This document shows, piece by piece, positions 22,566 through 34,683 of a stretch of 64,000 bases of DNA (position 1 is the stretch's first letter; each line of letters begins with the position of its first letter). The notes beneath the pieces were generated by a model. It made no database searches, had not been told where the DNA came from, and was given only the letters and a program-made list of their open reading frames with translations. Source of the DNA: Uloborus plumipes (lineage: Eukaryota > Arthropoda > Arachnida > Araneae > Uloboridae); contig JAXGGA010001643.1 of the NCBI GenBank assembly GCA_038373865.1, positions 62,001 to 126,000 of the forward strand, written 5' to 3'. Both the position numbers and the translations under genes were made by a program.

Positions 22566-25500
22566 CAGTGGCGGCGCTAGCTATGGGGCAAGGGGGGCAA
22601 TTGCCCCCCTCTCGGGAACGTCTTGCCCCCCCCCCCATCGGGGAAAATTTCTAGCTTCGTCGGGAAAAAATTTCCGACGATCAAATTTTCCGACAGAAAT
22701 CTGAGCGCCGAAAATGTTTCTGATTCCGACAGATCGGTAATTTTCTACGAATAAAATCATTCAACGAAAAAAACTAATTTTTTTTCTAAAACATTCTCAA
22801 TATTCGACAAATTACACGATTTCAGACCAATTTCGAACACGAGAACCTTCGGGAAGCTGGTAGCAACAAGAGGTATCGGCGAGCTGCCGTCGTATCTCTT
22901 TCGGGTAAGTTCTGCTGGAGAAAGTTATTTTTGTTCAAGTTGAAAAGAGCAAATCTTCCCTTTTTTTCCTCACCAGCGGTCCCCACCCGCAAATCGCTAA
23001 CAGCATGGCAAAGGGACTTTCATTGTCACTTTCTGAGAATCTGATAATCATCAACGACAAAATAGCTGCTTAATTGCCTCAACCTCATTTACGACCAGAC
23101 GCTAGACACGTGTTTCCCCGATGGCTTTTTTCACCCACCAACTGTCGAGGAGCGAGACTCGGGGATTAGACCCCTTTTTCCACCTTGGACGGCGAATGCC
23201 GCGGGCTCCCGCGCGTTGCATAGCAAACTAAACGAAGCGAAGCACTCAGCCCACCCCAATTCTATCTCGAAAACTTTTCATTCACGGAGTTACTTCTTAG
23301 CAAGAAGAAAAAAATTGGAACAATATTTGAACGAATTAAAATATAACAGAATAGAACAAATGCAAATCATCTCCAGAAGTAACTGGGTAAGTGTGTTATA
23401 AACTTTTGGAATGCTTTTTTTTAATAATAGGTGCAGGAGCAATTTCAATGTGAAGTTTTCTTTTTTCTTTCTTTCATTTAAAAATGTACACATTTAGATA
23501 GCAACGAGTTAATAATTAAATCTACACACTTTGTGTGTTCGGAGGCGAGGGAACAAAAAAGTGTTAATACTTTTATTTCGCTCCTATTTTTCTCTCTCAA
23601 GCAGAATAGTTTACAAGCTAATTTTCTTTATTTATTTCATTCAATTACACTTCATTTGTTTTTCATTTCCTTTTTTCGTGTCGTGTATCCTCTGAAATTC
23701 TCAATCCTCATTTTTAAGGATCCTCATTTTTAACCCCCGACGCAACAAGGAAGGGGGTTATAAAGTTGACGTGTCTGTGTGTTTGTCGATCTGTGTATCT
23801 GTCTGTGGCACTCTAGAGCCAGGGCCGTCGGCAAGGGGGGGGTGTGGGGGGGTGCTACACCCCTCCACTTTTCTGAAGAAAGGGGCCGCCGATTTTATAT
23901 TATTATTAAAATGAAATTTTAGAAAAATATTTCAGGACTTTAAATGAAATTTAAAAGAGAAGCGGAATAATTTAAATATTATTAAGAATCAGTAAACTTG
24001 AATTTAAAAAAATGTCCTGTATTTTCCGCGGCCCCAATAATTACTTATCAAAAATAAATAATTGGGGCCGCGAAAAATAGTTAAGATTCCTTCACAGCAA
24101 TATTCGTAGCGAAAAATACGAAATTTTCTCGTCCATGGGGTCATGTAAACGGGAAACTATAGGCCTGCCCAGTTTGGAAAGAAAAGTACAGTATAAATAT
24201 GTGCGAGAGCTTTAAAAGGTACGCGAACCTCTGTAACTAAAATTAGTTAAATTAATAAAACAAATTATATATACATAATTCAACAAGATCGATGCAATAT
24301 TATATATATATCCGTTAAATTTTATATTTAAAATAAATTAAAATAAATGATCGATGCAATAGTTAAAAGGGAAAAAAAGATAATATGCAGGGGCCGCCAA
24401 ATTTTATATTTTAAATAAATTTAAATTAGAACAATTACACAAAATACCATTATCGAAAGATAGTGCAATGTTTAAACTGAAGATAAGAAAAAAGAAAATT
24501 TATCACTTTTTAATTTGTGTTGGGACCGAACGAATTTTTTTATGTAGTAAGCTTGCCCCCCCCCCCCCTCCCTGGAAAAACTTGAAATGGCGGCCCTGGT
24601 TTTGGGCGGAAGTGGGAGGAAATCTTCTTCTCTTACTTCACCAAGGAAGGTTTTGAAGTTTTGGGGATATCACAAGCTAAAATCTGATGCTTCTCTTTAC
24701 GTTAAGCAACAAAATTGTTTGCAGACCCCCCCCCCCCCCCGAAAAATTTCAGGCTATGTAATGTCAAAGATAGCTTAAAATTCGCCAATAGCAGTTCAAT
24801 TTCCAAAAAGATTTTGAAGGTCGGTCCCCACTTTAATAGTGCAACAGTCTAAAATAACCTAAAATTGTGTTCTTATGATTTCCATTTGAAAAATTGTTAG
24901 AGGAAGAAGCCTGATTCCCCCTTCCCGCTCATCTAACTTACATAGCCAAAACTCATATCCCTAACGTAACCTCACATAGCTTGTAATTTTGTTTTTAGAC
25001 ATTTCTGTTAAAGCACTCTCGAAACAATCATTCTCAAACACAGCCTAATGATTTTAAAAAATGATTACGATTCGATGCATATTTTTGGAGGGAAAAAATT
25101 GCCCGCTTTTTTTGAAACAAATTTTTTCATAAAGAATAAAAAACTTTTGAAGCATAAGTTTTTTTACTCTGTAGATATTTTCAACTCTTTGCTTGGGCAA
25201 AATCATAGAATTAAACCTGTAAAAAAAACTGCTTTACCTCCTCCCCCTCTTCTAGTTTCACGTCCATACGCATAGGGGGCATTGAAAACATTTTCAGTTC
25301 TAAAGGGGATGGTAGTGTAAAAAGGTGGAGAACCACTGGTTTAGAATATGCCCGGCACAGAGCAGATTGCCAAAGGGTAGGACTTAAACAAATAAATGCT
25401 TATATTATTATTTATTGTTTATTAATATTTTTTGACATTTAACATTTATATGGTGTTTGTATAAATAGTTCTCTGCATATTAATTTAAAGTTTTAAGCAT

Positions 25501-26620
25501 GTGCTCAAAAACTCAAAAGCTGTTTGTAGCCACTCAGGCTTGTCGTTTTGAATTTTTCCATGTGTGTGGGAGGAGGGGGTATACTAAATGCTAATTTTAT
25601 AGGAAAAAATCAAAAAACAAAAAATTGCGTCCACCTTCCACCTTTGTAAAATATATTAGATTTCACAGCTCGGGGGAAGCTATATCCTTCACCCCCCCCC
25701 TATATGATGAGCCCAGGGCCGCCAAATTCTCAACACCCCCCCAGATATTTCAGCTAGCGACGGCCCTGTCTAGAGCCTAATCGGATGAACCGATTTCAAA
25801 AAAAAAAAAAAAATCTTTGAAAGAAGAGTTGATCGAGATTGTTCTTAGCTAGGTCGCGTCTTCGAATGACATTAATTAACGAAGATATTGATTAAAAATC
25901 TTTAAAACGTTTTTCCCTATTTTTGAAGAGAAAAAATACTTGAAAAGCTAAAACAACGGTATCAAAAGAAAGGGAAAAAATGCGTCTGATAGAATGTGTT
26001 TGGAACTTCCATGTTATACAGAATTCGAATATTAACTAACGTTTTTTAGCAAATGCGGCTTAGCCTTAAATTTATGATATTAGACATAGTATATTACGAT
26101 TGCCGGTCGACGGGGAAAGAAAACTCAATGATTTAAAATGTTTTTCTGTCGCCATTTTCTATTTGTTAACAATTAAAATACTTGTAATTGTATAAAGCAG
26201 TAAGAAACCGCCCCTAATCCAGGGCTAAATTGATTTTAGTATGAGGTTTTAAAAGAATACTCAATTTTCCCTCTTTATTCTGCTTTTGCGACTGGCAATT
26301 TTACTAGTAAGGATTATCTTTCCTTTTCCGTGTTTACCTTGTCCTCTCGAAAAAAATTAAATATATTTAAATTTAAAATGCTTTTGAGCAGTGTAGTTCA
26401 TTTTAATCTGGGTCGGGGGTTTTAAAATTTTTTAATCTTTGTACTTGTACTATTTAGTTTTAGTTTCATGGTAAGAACGATTACCTTTCAATCGAATGCA
26501 TCATAAAAAATTGAAAAACTGGGGACAGGGGGGGGGGGTAACCAAATTTTTGAATTATACCTGTGCCCCCCTGTCGGGCAAGCTTGCCCCCCTGTCGGAC
26601 ATTTCCTGGCGCCACCTCTG
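22566..26620. mobile_element. hAT-type non-autonomous element (CAGTGGCGGCGCTAG ends), host of a nested hAT
   Basis: Ends CAGTGGCGGCGCTAG and the complement of CAGAGGTGGCGCCAG are flanked by the exact 8 bp duplication TTATGATG (22558-22565 and 26621-26628). C/G runs of GCTTGCCCCCC type lie just inside both ends. Without the inner element it is about 2.1 kb with no transposase. A segment near 23731 (AACCCCCGACGC, then GTGTCTGTGTG) looks like a further older repeat. Confidence 0.88.
23820..25768. mobile_element. hAT element copy 1 (CAGGGCCGTCG family), nested
   Basis: Ends CAGGGCCGTCGGC and CGACGGCCCTG are flanked by TCTAGAGC on both sides (23812-23819, 25769-25776). It shares both flanks with the copy at 31192-33459 but carries unrelated sequence at about 24550-25340 where the sister has transposase remains. 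Confidence 0.9.
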
Positions 26621-26628
26621 TTATGATG

Positions 26629-27569
26629 TAAGAAAAAATATGTTTGTTTCAGTTTTAGAGCAGTTTAAAAAACTCATTGGAGAATATTTTAGTTCTACTT
26701 AAATATTATGTTTACCGATTCAGTTCATAATTCTAATTCTCTTTCTTTTCATTTAATAAAACGCAAGCATTGGAAGCTGGGATCACCCTTTGTCTCACAA
26801 CAAAGATCTGTACAAAAATGGGTTAAAAAATAGATTGTCACCAAACTCTCATATTATACCCCTCCCCACCCATATCAAGTTCATTTGTCCTCACAGACGC
26901 CCTGCTTCGTTATGCGTTAATAAATTCGGTTTTTCTATCCGACTGAACTTTATAGGAACGAAAAAATAAAATTATTCTCAAAAACTGGAAAACTAGGTTT
27001 TTTTTAACACACATTGAGACTCCCTCGAGCGACCATGGAATTTATTTAGGGAGGGGGTAAGCCAATCATAAAAATAAATTTACAAATTGATGTTTTAAAA
27101 TTTTGAAGGTTTGATTAAAAATAAAAAGTTCTTTTTTTTTTCTGGAGAGGGAAGAGATGATCGGTGTGGTTGATCATCTGGTACATACTGGAATCCGCCT
27201 AACCTTTTATCTCGAACCTGTCACCATGAGCCGCAGGGGGCCGAGGATTAGGAGAGTACAATAGGGACCGATAAAGGTGAGCTGGACAGGTGATGACTGT
27301 CGCTGGACCCAGGGAAAAAAAAATGTGCGAATGGGGAAACTTCTGTGATAGAGGGAGAAAATCCTTCCAAACATCCCTAATTTCTACAAGGGAGAAAACG
27401 TTTTTGCTAAGTTGCTAGGCCTAACGTTAAATTCTACATTGCCCTCAGCAGCTGGGGAAAGGAAAATTTTTTCCCCACCTTAGAACCAAAACTTTATTTC
27501 TGTGTACTCTTCTTACTTTATAAAGAAAACGTATCCTATGTATCAGCCCAAAAATAGTTTCGATACATT
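26629..27569. other. AT-rich stretch, nothing recognised
   Basis: No terminal repeats or credible ORF. Confidence 0.55.
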
Positions 27570-27577
27570 GATATACT

Positions 27578-28070
27578 CAGGGCCGCCGTTACCAGCGATG
27601 GGGCCCGGTACTAATTTTAATGCGGGGCCCCCCATGCACCCCCTCCCCCAAATTGCATATTTTTATGCCGTCGTTTCAGCACATTTGCAATTGTAAAAAA
27701 AAAAAAAAAAAAGAGAGAGAAAAAAAAATTACGGAAAAACTTTTTTTTAATTACGAAAGTGTGCACCTGATTTTATTTTCACGTTATTTGTATCGCCAGA
27801 TGATTTTAAAAAGAGGTGCAATTTTCTTTGCGCAAAAAAAAATCGTGTTTCATTCATTAGTGTTTGTACTAGCAATTGTTTCACATTGAGAATCGGCAAT
27901 GGAAAGCGGGATTTTTTTTTTTTTTTTTTTTAACAGCTTTCTTTTTTTTTTTTTTTTTGATGAAATTATTGACACTAAAACTGGAAAAACATGTTCATAA
28001 CCTTACGGGCCCCCCAAAGCTCCGGGCCCCGGTACTAGAGGTCCAGTATCCCCCCCAAACGGCGGCCCTG
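27578..28070. mobile_element. hAT MITE (CAGGGCCGCCGTT ends)
   Basis: 493 bp with ends CAGGGCCGCCGTT and AACGGCGGCCCTG, flanked by GATATACT at 27570-27577 and 28071-28078. The interior has long A and T runs and no gene; ORFs across it are artefacts. Confidence 0.9.
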
Positions 28071-28166
28071 GATATACTTATAATTCGATTTCTGGTTAAG
28101 CATTTGATTTTAGACTTGATATGCAATCTGAAAAATGCTGTAGTCATTTTTACGATTTTAGTTTCA

Positions 28167-28400
28167 GTCTATATATATAAAAATGGATGTATGTGTGTTT
28201 GTTTGTTTGGTTTGTTCCATATACAAATCCACTGTTTTCGTCGGATTTTTATCAAACTTGGCACAGAGGTTCCTCGATGCACTAGAATTCATAGGCGGGG
28301 TTTTGAAATTAAAAAAAAAAAAAATCCAAAAAGCTCAAAATTCAAATTTTTTGTCTCAAAATGGCCATCTTCTTTCAATTTTGAATAGGGTTGGGCATTT
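28167..28400 (+). repeat. Helitron-like 5' end fragment
   Basis: It starts TCTATATATATAAAAATGG followed by a GTGTGTTTGTTTG tract. Its downstream block matches the minus strand of 180-330. No matching 3' hairpin end was found. Confidence 0.5.
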
Positions 28401-28802
28401 TGCCGGAAAAATGGTATTTTTGCTGGGACATTGGGGAAACTTTTAAAAACCGGCAAAAATGAAAAAAAAAAACTGACAAAACTAGAACAAATTGCTGGAT
28501 AGCAAAAAATTTACTAAAAAACAGTATAATTTTAACAAATTACAATTGAGAGTAAAATCAGAAAAATAATTTGAAATTTCATTGGTGAAATTTCATGAGA
28601 AAGGAGAGATACTTTTAAAATTTGTATTGGGTTACATTATTCATGGTTTCATTTTATTACTAAATACTAAATGACTTAAATAAGAATGGGGAAAACAGAA
28701 GTGGAACTGCAACACAGTATTGCAGTTACATAAATGTTTAAGATATATAAATTTCTATTTATTGTGATAACTTAAAATAACATTGCAAAGTTGACAAATT
28801 AA

Positions 28803-29429
28803 GGGTCATTCCATAGAGATGTCAACCTCAGCCGAAGGAAAAAAAAATACTGAAATGAAAAAAGTATCAAAAAATAAATAAATAAACAAATAAATGAAAA
28901 TTATACAACATAAGAAATTTAAAAAAATTGAAAAAGTATTACAATTATCACTAAGATTAGCCATAATAAACAGTTTGTAATGTGTTTACTGCTTGTTATT
29001 CGATGGTTACGTTAGTCACGTTACGTTTAGTCACACTCTATCTTGAGTAAAAGTGACACTCAAGACTAAAAAAAATTAAGATTTAATAAATGTGTGTTAT
29101 GTTTTTAAAAGCCAACTTTACACATTTTTCAAATATATCATTCAATTTTTAACACTTGCTTAACTTTGAGAAATGTTTGCCTCACAACATTAGCATTCAC
29201 TTTCAGGGTTGCAAAAACGTTACGTTAGTCACGCTGCTATTTTGGTTGAAAAAATATCTACTGCCAGTAATTTTGTTTTAAATTCTTAGCATAAATGATA
29301 CATAGATACCATGTACATTGTAAATCCACCAGCATAACTAAAAAATATTTTTAATCCTTTAAGTTACAACAAGTAAAAGCAGTTACAAAATCAGCTCTTA
29401 ATGTTACATTAGTCACTATGGAATGACCC
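28803..29429. mobile_element. MITE with GGGTCATTCCATAG ends and TTAA flanks
   Basis: Terminal inverted repeats GGGTCATTCCATAG and its complement are flanked by TTAA at 28799-28802 and 29430-29433, the target used by piggyBac-type and Kolobok-type elements. The 627 bp interior repeats a TTACGTTAGTCAC motif near 29008 and 29220. The terminal motif is shared with the 6162-8502 foldback element. Confidence 0.75.
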
Positions 29430-29578
29430 TTAAAACTTTGTTTAAGTCTTTCATCAGAAAATGTTGACTCAAATGTATTAACTTTTTATCATCCTGTGCA
29501 GTTTTAATTAAATATTTTTATTTACTGTTTTACTTTTGATTGAGACATATTTTCAGGTGATTATAGGTCGTGCAAAGA

Positions 29579-29786
29579 TAACTTTTGTTGCAATTAAGTA
29601 TAGCTACACCCGTTCTAATATGCATTTGTCAGTTTTAAATGAATATGCATATTTTTCTACATTTATTATAACTATTGAACGTTAACTTTTGTTGCAATTA
29701 AGTATAGCTACACCCGTTCTAATATGCATTTGTCAGTTTTAAATGAATATGCATATTTTTCTACATTTATTATAACTATTGAACGT
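29579..29786. repeat. Recent 104 bp tandem duplication
   Basis: 29579-29682 and 29683-29786 are, as far as I can read, identical. The frame across it (29724-29915) has no other support. Confidence 0.9.
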
Positions 29787-31183
29787 GTTTTGAATACGCT
29801 TTATATTTTCATCTTCAATTATTATAGACGCCTTACACTTTTCCTCCGAGCATTTCCAGTAGTGTGCAATTTTTACTTTCCGATTAATCCTATACATGTG
29901 CTCTTGATAAATTAAAAGTTTGCCTCCCCGGGTCGATTCGATGTATCGGATACTCATTTTGAGATGTTATCGACCTTACAGAAAGCAGGAGTAAAAAAAA
30001 TGGCCGACTTATAACTTAACAACCACCAACACGTTTCTAGTGGTAAGGTGGTTGGTAGGGACAAAAAAAATCCCTGCAAAACCCTTCTTGAAATCCGGAA
30101 ATCGTCCCCCTCCTTTGATTGACGTTATCTCTCTCCATAGGGCGTGACCCACTCGTCAAAGTAGCTCGCGTTATCAGTTTTAGGCGAACTACAGTGAGGG
30201 GAGGTCGTTATTGGAAAGGGGGAGGGGAATAAATTTATTAAGAGGGATTTTTAAAAAATCCCCAAAATACAGTTTCAAGCCATTTTTGATCACTTAAGCA
30301 CCCTCCCTCCCCATAACCCTCTGGATTCGGTGTCCCCAATAATTGGCCCACCCCTCTATTCAAGCATAAATTTGACGAGTGAGCACGACCTTCCGGAGGG
30401 GAGTAGTGTCAATCAGAAAAGGAGGAAGAGAGCCAAGATAGGGAAAACTTAGGGATATCCCCGGGTTAACCTCTTCCCCTTGCCCTACCACGTGCCGGTC
30501 ATTTTGGATATCTTTCCTCCAATACTGCAAGTGCTCATCCAGCACTAAAAATGGAGTTCGGTTTGTTGATTCAGAAAGAGGAGGGAAAACTATTAGTATG
30601 CAAAGATTATATGCTTCCGAAATACATTCACGTAAGAAAATGGTACGTCTCATTGGAAGTGCACAAACCGTTTGTGTACACGCAAGAATAAAATTAATAG
30701 GGACTAACATGGTGAACCACAGTTATATACAATCACTCAGCCGGACATCGCAAAAAAAATTTAGAAAGACCTACGAAAGACGGACGCTTTTTAAATTTTA
30801 AATTCAACCCACCTCCCCTCCCTATATCCCATAACAGTTGGAAAAAGCTTTACTGATTACAAAAATACCATTCTTTTTTCATGTACCATCAAAATTGAGT
30901 AAGCGTAGCATTTTAATTGTTTTGAACCGTACGCCATTATATCGCATGAACGAAGAATTCACAGCAACTACATTTTATGTATTGCCATTCTCGAGACATA
31001 TATCCTCCCAGACTGACAAAGGGAGGAGCATACACAAGATACATACACATAAGGCTTAGTGCACACAAAAACTTTAAACCATCTACAGTATATAGTTTTT
31101 GAAATTACTCGAATACAGTTTCCGCCACACATACTAAACGTATACATTACAGACTTCACGAGAAAACTCACATTACTTCACTC
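29787..31183. other. Unassigned stretch
   Basis: Slightly less AT-rich than its surroundings with scattered C-runs. ORFs at 30360-30710 (-) and 30598-31286 overlap on opposite strands, lack recognisable domains and are not supported as genes. Confidence 0.5.
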
Positions 31184-31191
31184 GGTGATGG

Positions 31192-33459
31192 CAGGGCCGT
31201 CGGCAAGGGGGGGGGGTGCTACACCCTCCCACTTTTCTGAAGAAAGGGGCCGCCGATTTTATTTTATTATTAAAATGAAATTTTAGAAAAATATTTCAGA
31301 ACTTTAAATGAAATTTAAAAGAGAAGCGGAATAATTTAAACATTATTAAGAATATCAGTAAACCTGATTTTTTAAAAATGTCCTGTATTTTCCGCGGCCC
31401 CAATTATTACTTATGAAAAATAAATAATTGGGGCCGCGAAAAATAGTTAAGATTCCTTCACAGCAATATTCGTTGCGAAAAATACGAAATTTTCTCGTTC
31501 AGGGGGTCATGTAAACGGGAAACTATAGGTCGCCCTGCCCAGTTTGGAAAAAAAAGTACTGTATAAATATGTGCGAGAGCTTTAAAAGATACGCGAACTT
31601 CTGTAACTAAAATTAGTAAATTAATAAAACATAAATCAAATTATATATACATAATTCAACAAGATCGATGCAATATTAAAAAAAAAGAGTATATGCAGAG
31701 GGCCGCCAAATTTTATATTTTAAATAAATTTAAATTGAAGAAAATTACACAAAATACCATTATTGAAAGATAGTGCAATGTTTAAACTGAAGATAATTAA
31801 AAAGAATATCTATCATTTTTCACTTTGTGTTGGGACCGAACGAATTTTTTTATGTAGTAAATTTGAAGAAATAATAATAATAATAAAAGTTTATTGTACT
31901 GAAATAAAAAGGGGGGATTAAATGCTGTTGCCCTCTCTGCGGCACATTGAAGAGGCTCTTTCAACCTCCTCAGACCATCAAAATGAAAATCGCATATATT
32001 GGTGAATATTGTGCACACGGCTACACGGTATAAGTTACTGTGATATTCCAGATTTTTTTTCTACATCACATCGCAGTGAAACGACGCAAAACTGCTCATT
32101 GACCGTTCGGTGGAAAAAGGAAACAAACAAATGCGCTGCGAGCATCGATTTTAAACCATATTTTCGACAGAAGTTCAAGATGCTATTAGCCAATTTGTTA
32201 ACAATGACGAAAGACAATATGAGTGAAGGGACAATATGAGGAGATGAAGCCTCTATTCCTCCTATTAAGTCCACCGATTTCCAGAGTCCAAATGAGTTCC
32301 ACCAATATAGAGGCATTCATTAATTTTTTCCCCAATTCTAATTTATACATGAATCCTTTGGGACCTCAAGTTGAATTGGACATTTATCTGATAAGTGCAA
32401 TGGAAAATGGAGTAGAAACGTTATCAGAAGTAAAATGATTGAAGCACAGAAGCTCAAGACCGCCCTTCCACTGGCTTACTGCGCTTGTCGGCTTGGATTT
32501 ACTTCTCCGATAAAGTTGCTACCAATGAAAGAACCTTCAGTAAACTGAAATTCATCAAAAATGTTTCGAGGAGTACAATGGGAGACCAGCGTTTAGACTC
32601 TCTAGTACTGCTGGCATGTGAGAAAGATATTACAGACGCCATAAATTTAAAGAGTTTAGTAAGCAAATGGGCTACATTGAAGCACAGGCGCTGTCAATTT
32701 TAAATGATTATTTTTTTTACCAATAAAATTTGTGAAATGTATTTTTAAAAAACTAAGGAGTAGATTAAAAATTTTGTCTCTTTTCAATAGTTTTTTTTTC
32801 TTTTGTTACTTTTTGTTGAACAAACTGGATTTTCCACTCGTAATTTTAAAAAAGAAAAATACTCATATTTATCGGGAAATTTTTTTTTAAATGGTAATTA
32901 ATTAGATCTGCATGTCCAGAACATTTTTAGGCAGTTGAACTTTATCTGCGTTTCCCACAAAACTTAATAGCATGAATGCTCAAGGGACAATCACCGCAAA
33001 ACACGGGAAGAAGAAAAAGATACCTCATGAATCGTTTAAAATATGCCCGGCACAGAGCAGATTGCCAAAGGGTACGACTTTAACAAATAAATGCTTATTA
33101 TTATTATTTATTGTTTATTAATATTTTTTCACATTTAACATTTATATGGTGTTTGTATAAATAGTTCTGCATATTAATTTAAAGTTTTAAGCATGTGCTC
33201 AAAAACTCAAAAGCTGTTTGTAGCCACTCAGGTTTGTCATTTTGAATTTTTCCATGTGTGTGGGAGGAGGGGGTATACTAAATGCTAGTTTTATAGGAAA
33301 AAATCAAAAAACAAAAATTGCGTCCACCTTCCACCTTTGTAAAAAATATTAGATTTCAAAGCTCGGGGGAAGCTATCTCCCTCACCCCCCTATATGATGA
33401 GCCCAGGGCCGCCAAATTCTCAACACCCCCCCCAGATATTTCAGCTAGCGACGGCCCTG
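31192..33459 (+). mobile_element. hAT element copy 2 (CAGGGCCGTCG family)
   Basis: Ends CAGGGCCGTCGGC and CGACGGCCCTG are flanked by GGTGATGG (31184-31191, 33460-33467). 2268 bp. It carries hAT transposase remains, which identifies the superfamily for this and the copy at 23820-25768. Confidence 0.92.
32485..32703 (+). pseudogene. hAT transposase C-terminal remnant
   Basis: The 72-codon frame reads ATNERTFSKLKFIKN, then SRSTMGDQRLDSLVLLACEKD, the hATC dimerisation block found at the end of hAT transposases. It ends in a TAA at 32701-32703, followed by AATAAAA-type sequence at 32722. Upstream frames at 32009-32239 and 32223-32438 are probably earlier transposase parts in shifted frames, but I cannot assign domains to them. 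The zinc finger and DDE core are not recognisable, so this copy is non-autonomous. Confidence 0.8.
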
Positions 33460-33467
33460 GGTGATGG

Positions 33468-34683
33468 TCAAAATGGATATTTCGGCTGCCCATACATTGA
33501 TACATTCACTTGTAGATGAGCATAAATACAGCTGAATGTACTTTTAAGGGTGGGTAAAATGAAAATTTAGGCGAAAATTGTACAAAAATGTTTTTTGCAT
33601 ATGCATTAAGTTCTGTAGTTCGTATACGGAATTTAAAGAACATTTATTCAAAATGTGTGCTAGGCCAAAGAAAAAACTTAGATCAAACTAAAACATGAAC
33701 TAATATTGAAAAAAATAAAGGTTATGAAGCAAATGATATATGAATCAAGAAGGTAAAGTTCTGAAGTTATTTTTTTTACCAATGGAGCAAAAAAGCTTTA
33801 AGAAACGGTTTTTGAATTGATGACTTGAATCAAGAAAATTATTGGGCGGATAGAGGGGGGGGGGGTTAAAAGTTCCCGTGATAATATTTACTGGGTTATT
33901 TTTAAAGTTTCAAAAAGTTTTATTAACAATTCAACGCTTGCATAAATTAAGCCCCGAAATTAGCTTCTTAATTTTATTAACGATTAAGTTTATAGTAGCT
34001 ATTATTTATTTTGGTATTGGCTTAAATTAAAAAGCTTATCCCACCAATTAATTTAATACCCTAACCTAGACGTAGCAGTTATAATGAGATAAGCAGTTAT
34101 AATAAAAAAATGCTCTTGCTAAACGACTATTCCAAAAATAAGTTAGCATATAAGGCATTTTTACTTTCATACTCGGTATCGAAAAATTGAATTTTCATTC
34201 TTTAAAAAGCTTTTTATAGTTTCTCCAAACAAAAAACGCCTTTAAAACATTGAACAATCTTTAAAATAAAAACAAGTCCGTTCGTTTAAAGGAAAAAAAA
34301 ATATCATTTCTGTCTGAAACAAATTTATTTTTAAACCATAAAAAAATTCAAAAGAAAATTCCATATAAAACATTTAATGCCGACAAATTGCCGAATTATA
34401 ATAGCAACGTAAGTAAGAATAATTGCATGATAAAAATAGACAAAATGAAACTCCAATACGCTAGTCTCCCAAAATCAAACAGACTTTTGGATCAAAGGAA
34501 CAAAATATTCGAAATTATTAGAGCTTTAGCTTTTTAAATTCTTTTTGTAACTTATTTTTGTTGTTCTCTTACGGGGGTCATTCCATGCGAAATGAGCAAA
34601 TCGGCTGTGGCTCACATGTCACAGATTTCAATGAAAATTTTTATTACGGTAATACATGCATATCTATGAGGAAATACAAAGTA
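33468..34683. other. AT-rich stretch, one orphan terminal motif
   Basis: No gene. GGGTCATTCCATGCG at 34576 matches the end of the foldback and TTAA-MITE families without a partner. Confidence 0.5.

Noticed and set aside
27876..28388. 170-residue ORF
   Set aside because: Runs through poly(T) tracts of a hAT MITE and into a Helitron-like repeat.
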